A stretch of 64,000 nucleotides of DNA from Firmicutes bacterium AM41-11. Its GTDB lineage: Bacteria; Bacillota_I; Bacilli_A; Erysipelotrichales; Erysipelotrichaceae. The stretch spans positions 21,140 to 85,139 of the forward strand of contig QUIQ01000007.1 in NCBI GenBank assembly GCA_003480165.1, written 5' to 3'. Under the pieces are notes generated by a model, which worked only from the letters and a program-made list of their open reading frames with translations, had not been told where the DNA came from and made no database searches. The position numbers and the translations under genes are program-made. How positions within the stretch are numbered: position 1 is the first letter of the stretch; each line of letters starts with the position of its first letter. Of this stretch, positions 58,881 through 64,000 are shown piece after piece.

Positions 58881-58889
58881 TTGGCGCAA
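58861..58889 (-). promoter_or_regulatory. Promoter of the AAA+ ATPase gene
   Basis: Minus-strand -35 TTGCGC (58884-58889), 17-base spacer, -10 TAAAAT (58861-58866). Two of the TTTACTGT repeats fill the spacer. Confidence 0.5.
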
Positions 58890-58920
58890 GAGTTAAATAT
58901 GAAAGAAAATGAAAATTATT

Positions 58921-58950
58921 TTGAAAATAAAATGAAAGATATGCTATAAT
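58921..58950 (+). promoter_or_regulatory. Promoter of the glycine riboswitch operon
   Basis: -35 TTGAAA (58921-58926), 18-base spacer, -10 TATAAT (58945-58950) with a TG dinucleotide just upstream. Confidence 0.65.
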
Positions 58951-58993
58951 GCGCTTATCGTAGAAGTTATCAGGATGACTGGTAATGGAGATA

Positions 58994-59064
58994 CTCTGGA
59001 GAATCTCGTAATGAGTACCGAAGGGGCAAGTGGAAACACGAAACTCTCAGGTCAAAGGACAGAG
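58994..59064 (+). promoter_or_regulatory. Glycine riboswitch (single aptamer)
   Basis: The aptamer core has the conserved glycine riboswitch words: GGAGAATCTC, TACCGAAGGGGCAAG and AACTCTCAGGTCAAAGGAC. P1 pairs CTCTG (58994-58998) with CAGAG (59060-59064). Only one full aptamer is seen; the stretch 58957-58993 could be a degenerate 'ghost' aptamer of a singlet class. A terminator follows, so glycine binding should control read-through into the three-gene operon. Confidence 0.9.
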
Positions 59065-59083
59065 CTGCTTAGATTTGAAGGCG

Positions 59084-59117
59084 AGTCGGATTCTCTTAGT
59101 AGAGTTCGGCTTTTTTT
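59084..59117 (+). terminator. Riboswitch expression-platform terminator
   Basis: AGTCGGATTC pairs (with G-T pairs) with GAGTTCGGCT, followed by TTTTTTG, between the aptamer and the first start codon. Confidence 0.75.
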
Positions 59118-59138
59118 GTTTTCAAGGAGGAGAAGAAG

Positions 59139-59834
59139 ATGGATGCAATGAAGATTGCCAATGGACTTCCGATGTGGATCGCATGTGGAATTCCGGTATG
59201 TATGGTTTTGATCCAAGCCATTACATTTTTTTAAAAAGCTTATGCGGCAGGAGAAAAAGTGGACTTAACGAAAGGACAGATGAAGGAAGCCATTCGCAGT
59301 GCGGCCATTACTTCGATTGGTCCTTCGATCGTTGTTTTATCAGGATTGTTGTCTTTATTGATTACTGTAGGTGGACCGGTTGCCTGGATGCGCTTGTCTT
59401 TGATTGGTTCGGTTATGTTTGAATCGACTGCAGCTAATATGGGAACCAGTGCTGTAGGGGTTGATTTAGGCGTGGATAAAATGACTCCAGAAGCATTGAC
59501 AATGGCTATTTGGACGATGATTATTGGATCCATTGGCTGGGTTTTATTTGCGACCTTTGCGTCAAGCCGGATGGGAAAGATTGAAAAGAAGATGTCAGGA
59601 AATAACACCAAACGATTAACGATGATTTCAGCAGCTGCTGTGATTGGGGTGTTTAGTGCAACATCAGCCAGCCATTTGGTTCGTTTGGATAAAAACTCAA
59701 TTGCCTGTGTTTTAGGGGCATTGATTATGGCTTTCATGATGTATCTGACTGAGAAATTTCATATGAAGCGATTAAAAGAATGGAATCTAACGATTGCGAT
59801 ACTTGGTGCCATGATTATTACAGCTTGTATCTAG
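59139..59834 (+). pseudogene. DUF5058-like membrane protein interrupted by an in-frame stop
   Basis: AAGGAGG lies eight bases before the ATG (59139). The frame reads MDAMKIANGLPMWIACG and on through a first membrane helix to ITFF, then meets TAA (59232-59234), and continues in the same frame as KAYAAGEKVDLTKGQ with four to five further helices. The DUF5058 family runs uninterrupted through this point with basic residues (a pattern like F-Y-K-K-A), so a lysine codon AAA has probably become TAA at the T7-A5 boundary. The gene may be a recent pseudogene, a split gene with reinitiation, or a sequencing error. Confidence 0.65.
59259..59834 (+). CDS. DUF5058-like protein, downstream fragment with own start
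   Basis: 191 residues that can be translated from GTG (59259), which has AGGAG five bases upstream, 24 bases after the nonsense codon. It contains most of the membrane helices (for example SAAITSIGPSIVVLSGLLSL and the final LTIAILGAMIITACI) but lacks the first one. Reinitiation here could give a shortened transporter subunit. Whether that works is unknown. Confidence 0.45.
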   Translation: MDLTKGQMKEAIRSAAITSIGPSIVVLSGLLSLLITVGGPVAWMRLSLIGSVMFESTAANMGTSAVGVDLGVDKMTPEALTMAIWTMIIGSIGWVLFATFASSRMGKIEKKMSGNNTKRLTMISAAAVIGVFSATSASHLVRLDKNSIACVLGALIMAFMMYLTEKFHMKRLKEWNLTIAILGAMIITACI

Positions 59835-59846
59835 GAGGAGCAAAGA

Positions 59847-60530
59847 ATGAAAAACTTTTATGAAAAAGAATATTTACCGACGATGCATCGCATTGGAAAA
59901 ACGACAGGGTATTTAGGGGCACTCTTATCGTTTGTGCCAGCTTTAGTTCTAGCCTTGGTCTATGGTTTATTGCCAAATTGGGCAGCTTTAGTGACTTCGG
60001 TTATTGCCGCTGTTTCTGCTTTTGGCATCTTATGGTTTGTGGAACCTATTTCTTACTTTGCGGTATTGGGTCCAGTAGGAACCTATATGGCTTTTCTATC
60101 AGGGAATATTTCCAACATGCGCTTGCCTTGTGCCAGTATGGCGCAAGTGGCCGCAAATGTGGAACCAGGAACCGAAAAAGGTTCGATTATCGCAACGTTA
60201 GGAATGGCGGTATCGATTGTCATCAATGTTTCAGTCTTAACGATTGGTGTGATTCTAGGTAGCAGTATTTTATCCAAACTACCTGCTTCTTTTACCAATG
60301 CCTTGAATTATTTATTACCAGCTTTATTTGGGGCTTTGTTGATGCAGTTTGCCTTGAAACAAAAGAAGTTAAGTGTGACAATGGTCGTTTTTGCGATTTT
60401 AATGAATGTTGCCATTAAAGCAGGGGTATTTACCTGGTTACCAGGTTCAGCGAATTATTTAGGAACTTTATCTTGTGTTTTTGTGGCAATCTTCTTAAAT
60501 TTAAAAGTGTTTAGTAAGAAGGAAGGGTAA
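59847..60530 (+). CDS. Polytopic membrane protein of the glycine-riboswitch operon
   Basis: 227 residues with about six membrane helices (around 20-45, 47-70, 110-135, 150-175 and two more to 220), including LSGNISNMRLPCASMAQVAANV between helices. I do not recognise a named family, but its size, its placement 12 bases after the DUF5058-like gene and its riboswitch control suggest that the two form a two-subunit transporter. AGGAGG precedes the ATG. Confidence 0.7.
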   Translation: MKNFYEKEYLPTMHRIGKTTGYLGALLSFVPALVLALVYGLLPNWAALVTSVIAAVSAFGILWFVEPISYFAVLGPVGTYMAFLSGNISNMRLPCASMAQVAANVEPGTEKGSIIATLGMAVSIVINVSVLTIGVILGSSILSKLPASFTNALNYLLPALFGALLMQFALKQKKLSVTMVVFAILMNVAIKAGVFTWLPGSANYLGTLSCVFVAIFLNLKVFSKKEG

Positions 60531-60532
60531 AT

Positions 60533-61906
60533 ATGGCAAAAGAAGAAATATTTCAAGAAGTAGATCAGCTTAAAGAGGTCTTACATAAAAGTGTAAAGAC
60601 AATCTTTGCCCATCCAGAAACAGGTGGAAAGGAAATTTTTTCGGCGAACTATTTTCGTTCTGAATTAGAAAAAGAAGGCTTTACGATTCATAATACAGAC
60701 AAGATGGAACATACCTTCTATGCTGAATACGGACAAGGAAAACCGGTGATTGCGATTTTAGGAGAATATGATGCCTTACCAGGTTTATCCCAAAAACCAT
60801 GTGGTCATAAAGAAGCGGTAGAAGAAGGTCAACCAGGACATGGTTGTGGGCATAATTTATTAGGTTCTGCAGCTCTAGTTGGGGCCATTGCATCTAAACG
60901 ATACTTAGAAAAGAATAAAAAGACCGGTACGATTCGTTTTTATGGCTGTCCTGAAGAAGAATTGTTGTCAGGAAAAGTAAAGATGATTCGTTTAGGGATG
61001 TTTGATGGCTGTGATTTAGCGTTAAGTTGGCATCCCATGGATTTTAACTGTACTTTTGAAGAATCGTATCTTGCCAATGTTTCGGTACGCTTTGTCTTCC
61101 ATGGCAAAACCGCCCATGCCGCTGTTGCCCCATGGCAGGGAAGAAGTGCTTTAGATGCTGTAGAATTGATGAATGTAGGGGTAAATTATTTACGCGAACA
61201 TATCATTGATTCAGCTAGAGTACACTATAGTACAAGTTGTGGAGATACACCGCCAAATGTTGTGCCAGATCTAGCGAGCTCCTGGTATTTTATTCGCGCC
61301 CCACATATGGCTGATGTGCTTTCGATTCTAGAAAGAGTGAAAAAAGTTGCCCAAGGAGCAGCAATGATGACAGAAACTTCGGTAGATATTGATGTAGAGT
61401 ATGGTTGTTGGGAAATGAAACGTTCGAAATCTATGACGGATGTTTGTTTCGAAAACTTACAAGCAGCCCCTTCTATTGAATTCACAGAAGATGAATTAGA
61501 ATTTGCGAAAGCGCTGCAAGCTACTCTTAGTCCTCAAACTGTGGCTAGTAAAGAAGCGTTATATGGTGTAAAAGATTGTGCCATGGCTATAGAAACCTCA
61601 GATCGTGATTTCTGGCAACGTTGCTACATGACCGCAAGTACAGATACGGGAGATGTTAGCTATCAAATGCCAATGTCAGCTTTTACGACATCTTGTTGGC
61701 CAGTTGGGGTTGTTCCGCATACTTGGCAAGCAGCTGCTGGTTCAGGGGCTTCGATTGGAGAAAAAGGTGCACTACATGCAGCCTATGTCTTAGCTGGACA
61801 AGCTTTTGACTTCTTAAATCATCCGGAACTTGTTGAAAAAGCACAAAAAGAATTCGATGCAAACCAAAGTATTCAATATCAATCAATATTAAATCATTTT
61901 GAATAG
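60533..61906 (+). CDS. M20-family amidohydrolase (AbgB-like)
   Basis: 457 residues. ILGEYDALPGLSQK, GHGCGHNLLG (metal-binding), CPEEE (catalytic Glu pair), SWHPMDF and HGKTAHAAVAPWQGRSALDAVELM match the M20 aminoacylase/amidohydrolase group. The closest type by motif is p-aminobenzoyl-glutamate hydrolase subunit B (AbgB). In a glycine-controlled transport operon it may hydrolyse an imported N-acyl amino acid or peptide, perhaps releasing glycine; the substrate is inference. It begins two bases after the previous stop. Confidence 0.83.
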   Translation: MAKEEIFQEVDQLKEVLHKSVKTIFAHPETGGKEIFSANYFRSELEKEGFTIHNTDKMEHTFYAEYGQGKPVIAILGEYDALPGLSQKPCGHKEAVEEGQPGHGCGHNLLGSAALVGAIASKRYLEKNKKTGTIRFYGCPEEELLSGKVKMIRLGMFDGCDLALSWHPMDFNCTFEESYLANVSVRFVFHGKTAHAAVAPWQGRSALDAVELMNVGVNYLREHIIDSARVHYSTSCGDTPPNVVPDLASSWYFIRAPHMADVLSILERVKKVAQGAAMMTETSVDIDVEYGCWEMKRSKSMTDVCFENLQAAPSIEFTEDELEFAKALQATLSPQTVASKEALYGVKDCAMAIETSDRDFWQRCYMTASTDTGDVSYQMPMSAFTTSCWPVGVVPHTWQAAAGSGASIGEKGALHAAYVLAGQAFDFLNHPELVEKAQKEFDANQSIQYQSILNHFE

Positions 61907-61929
61907 ATGTGGTGAAACCACATCTTTTT
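61906..61929 (+). terminator. Terminator of the riboswitch operon
   Basis: GATGTGG pairs with CCACATC, followed by TTTTTG. Confidence 0.8.
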
Positions 61930-62043
61930 GTATCACTTACCTTTATAAAATGAATCTGTAGTTATTTAGAATGTATATTCATAAACTGAATGAAAATCCT
62001 TAGAATTCCGGCATAGAATGGAAACAGAAATGGAGGAAGTATC

Positions 62044-62514
62044 ATGTTTGGTTTATTTAAGAACAAAAATAATTTTTTAAGTCCCATTAGTGGAGAAATT
62101 ATTCCCGTTGAAGAAGTAAACGATCCCATCTTTTCACAAAAGATGATGGGAACGGGATTTGCGATTGTCCCAACGACTAATGCGATTTATGCACCTTTTG
62201 ATGCAGAAGTCGTTACAGTTTTCCCTACGGCTCATGCGTATGGATTAAAGAGTAAAAACGGAATGGAAGTCATTATCCATATTGGAATTGATACCGTTGA
62301 ATTAAAAGGGGAAGGTTTTACTTCTAAAGTGAAAAAAGGTGATCAAGTTAAAGCGGGTGACTTAATTGCCGAAGTGGATATGGATTTCTTGAAAAAACAA
62401 GGCAAAGATTGCACTTGTATCATTGTATTCCCAAATAAAGAAACAATTGAAATTGCGCATCCACATACAAATGTTGAAGCAAAACAAGATCAAATTATCA
62501 AAATTAGTAAATAA
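62044..62514 (+). CDS. PTS glucose-type EIIA protein
   Basis: 156 residues, a free-standing EIIA-Glc-type domain. The phosphorylated histidine is His79 in VIIHIGIDTVEL, with His64 (PTAHA) as the partner. Receives phosphate from HPr and passes it to an EIIB; no IIB or IIC is beside it, so it may serve a permease elsewhere. GGAGG precedes the ATG. About 110 bases of leader upstream show no clear promoter. Confidence 0.92.
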   Translation: MFGLFKNKNNFLSPISGEIIPVEEVNDPIFSQKMMGTGFAIVPTTNAIYAPFDAEVVTVFPTAHAYGLKSKNGMEVIIHIGIDTVELKGEGFTSKVKKGDQVKAGDLIAEVDMDFLKKQGKDCTCIIVFPNKETIEIAHPHTNVEAKQDQIIKISK

Positions 62515-62570
62515 TTATCCAGAAAATGAATATAGAACCAAATTCAAGGCAGTGCATTGTGAGAGGGAAA

Positions 62571-62639
62571 ATGGAGTGCTATGATTTGGACAAACTGAGA
62601 GAAGTTCACTACAGAAATATAATTTATAGAGGTACGTAA
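62571..62639 (+). CDS. Possible 22-residue upstream ORF before the M20 hydrolase
   Basis: ATG at 62571 follows GAGAGGG by three bases. The frame reads MECYDLDKLREVHYRNIIYRG, ends at TAA (62637-62639) one base before the next ATG, and could couple translation. No family is recognised. It may be chance in a short gap. Confidence 0.2.
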   Translation: MECYDLDKLREVHYRNIIYRGT

Positions 62640-62640
62640 G

Positions 62641-63903
62641 ATGAAAGTTGATGTAAAAAGAATTCAAAAAGATATTGAAACTTTAGCGACATTTAATGAA
62701 ACTCCTGGTTGTGGAGTAACAAGATCTTCTTATACAAAAGAAGACCGAATGGCAAGAGAATATTTAATTTCCGAAATGGAAAAGATTGGCTTAACAGTTT
62801 ATGAAGATGGTATGTCCACTTTATTTGGTCGTCGTGAAGGTAAGTTAAAAGATGCTCCTTGTGTTATGTTAGGATCACATTATGATACGGTTTATCATGC
62901 CGGTGCTTTTGATGGAGTTGCTGGTTCTGTATCTGCATTGGAAGTAATGCGTGTTTTAACGGAAAATGATTTTGCGAATGATTATCCATTAGAGTTGATC
63001 TTAATGAATGCCGAAGAAGGTTTCACATTTGGACCTAGTACCGGTGTTACAAACTCTAGAGCAATGATGGGAACTCTTACTTATCATGAATTGGAAACAA
63101 GAAAGAATCGTTTTGGACAAACGAAATTAGAAGCCCTTCGTGCTTATGGTGTAGAACCAGATTTGGAAAAAGCTAAAAGAGATCCAAAGACGATTAAAAA
63201 CTTCCTAGAATTGCATATTGAACAAGGACCTGTTTTGGATCGAGAAAATATTGAAGTTGGATTGATTAAATACTTAGCTGGTATTGGTCGTTATACAATT
63301 AAATTCTATGGAAAAACAGCGGATTCTACAGAATTGATGAGTAAACGAAAAGATGCTTTAGTCGGCGCTTCTTACTTTATTGAAAAATTTAATAAAGTTA
63401 TGAATACTTTTGGCGATGAAGCAACTGGAATGGTTGGACAATTACAAATTGTTCCAAACTCTAATCAATTTGTTCCTGAATATGTAGAAGGAAAAATTGA
63501 AATTCGTACTTTCACAAAAGAAGTTGTTAACAATAATGATTTCAACAAGATCATTTTAGATTTGTTGGATGAAGTGACAAAAGAATATGGCATTAAGACA
63601 GAAATGGAAGAAATTCGTCGTATTAACTATCCAAACCCTACAGGACCAAGTATCATGAATTACGAAAACGTAGAGAAGATGGAGAAAATCTGCAAGGACT
63701 TAGGATATTCTTGCAAACAGATGAACCAGGGAACTGGACATGATTCCATGATTATGGCAGATTATGTAGATACAAATATGATCTATGTACCTAGTCGCCA
63801 TGGTGGTGTATCCCATTGCCCAGAAGAATGGACGGATTATACCGATATTGAAAAAGGTGCTAACGTATTATTAGAGTTAGTTAAAGATTTATCTACAAAG
63901 TAG
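62641..63903 (+). CDS. M20-family carbamoylase/allantoate amidohydrolase-type hydrolase
   Basis: 420 residues of the hydantoinase/carbamoylase M20 group. Metal ligands are seen in LGSHYDTVYHAGAFDG, NAEEGFTFG (Glu pair), LELHIEQGPVL and SRHGGVSHCPEE. Members cleave N-carbamoyl amino acids, beta-ureidopropionate or allantoate. No pyrimidine or allantoin genes are adjacent, so the substrate is open. AGAGG lies eight bases before the ATG. Confidence 0.85.
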   Translation: MKVDVKRIQKDIETLATFNETPGCGVTRSSYTKEDRMAREYLISEMEKIGLTVYEDGMSTLFGRREGKLKDAPCVMLGSHYDTVYHAGAFDGVAGSVSALEVMRVLTENDFANDYPLELILMNAEEGFTFGPSTGVTNSRAMMGTLTYHELETRKNRFGQTKLEALRAYGVEPDLEKAKRDPKTIKNFLELHIEQGPVLDRENIEVGLIKYLAGIGRYTIKFYGKTADSTELMSKRKDALVGASYFIEKFNKVMNTFGDEATGMVGQLQIVPNSNQFVPEYVEGKIEIRTFTKEVVNNNDFNKIILDLLDEVTKEYGIKTEMEEIRRINYPNPTGPSIMNYENVEKMEKICKDLGYSCKQMNQGTGHDSMIMADYVDTNMIYVPSRHGGVSHCPEEWTDYTDIEKGANVLLELVKDLSTK

Positions 63904-63911
63904 AAATATTG

Positions 63912-63950
63912 GTAGTTTGAAGAAGGAAACTTCTTTGAACTACTTTTTTT
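63912..63950 (+). terminator. Terminator after the M20 hydrolase
   Basis: TAGTTTGAAGAAG pairs (two mismatches) with CTTCTTTGAACTA, followed by CTTTTTTT. Confidence 0.8.
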
Positions 63951-63960
63951 GTTTCCCGAA

Positions 63961-63989
63961 TTGTCAAGTCAATTGCAACACGGTAGAAT
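63961..63989 (+). promoter_or_regulatory. Predicted promoter for a gene beyond the window
   Basis: -35 TTGTCA (63961-63966), 17-base spacer, -10 TAGAAT (63984-63989). Confidence 0.5.
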
Positions 63990-64000
63990 AGTAGACTTCA

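Overview
The window is low-GC bacterial chromosome around a replication origin. The organism is most likely a Gram-positive Bacillota, and the mix of genes suits an Erysipelotrichia-like lineage; this is inferred from gene content and order, and no species can be named. The origin lies at about 37.6-39.5 kb. dnaA, dnaN, an S4-domain gene, recF, gyrB and gyrA run leftward from it, while rpmH, rnpA, yidC, khpB, pth and mfd run rightward. Nearly all genes point away from the origin, as expected of leading-strand genes on two replichores.

Left arm, read from the origin outward: origin/replication genes (30.6-39.1 kb); a 52-codon gene with an apparent AUA start; serS under a T-box leader; SRP RNA; tadA; dnaX carrying a perfect parS site; recR; a 0.5-kb AT-rich region crowded with TTCATATGAA-type palindromes beside a gene for an HTH/coiled-coil protein (24.5-25.76 kb); a CYTH protein; NAD kinase convergent with a RodA/FtsW gene; a mismatch repair/tRNA modification run mutS-mutL-miaA-lipid kinase-CNNM transporter; an amidase, a PLP-binding protein, a CPBP protease, an XRE membrane regulator and an asparaginase. 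Next come an orphan NrdI-like flavodoxin and a DUF3793 gene behind a double metal-repressor-like operator, then a stand-alone AAA+/DUF4143 ATPase bracketed by three copies of a hairpin repeat. The arm ends with tmk-holB-ricT-rsmI-SNF2 helicase and purE-purL, the latter behind a leader peptide and attenuator.

Right arm: a FemA/B-type ligase next to the origin, rpmH-rnpA-yidC-khpB, pth-mfd-rqcP-nudix-HD hydrolase, DUF1934-argS-rpoE, a wall-teichoic-acid-type export and glycerophosphate polymerisation cluster (51.1-57.8 kb), a second AAA+ ATPase with five TTTACTGT repeats in its promoter at helical spacing, a glycine riboswitch operon (two membrane proteins, the first interrupted by an in-frame stop, plus an M20 amidohydrolase), a glucose-type EIIA protein and an M20 carbamoylase-type hydrolase.

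Most of the window is ordinary core genome. The best candidates for something undescribed are the HTH/coiled-coil gene with its palindrome array, the repeat-bracketed ATPase, the AUA-start small gene, the purE leader and the atypical DnaA boxes. No rRNA, tRNA, CRISPR array, transposase or prophage was seen. All calls are from reading the sequence; no database search was run.
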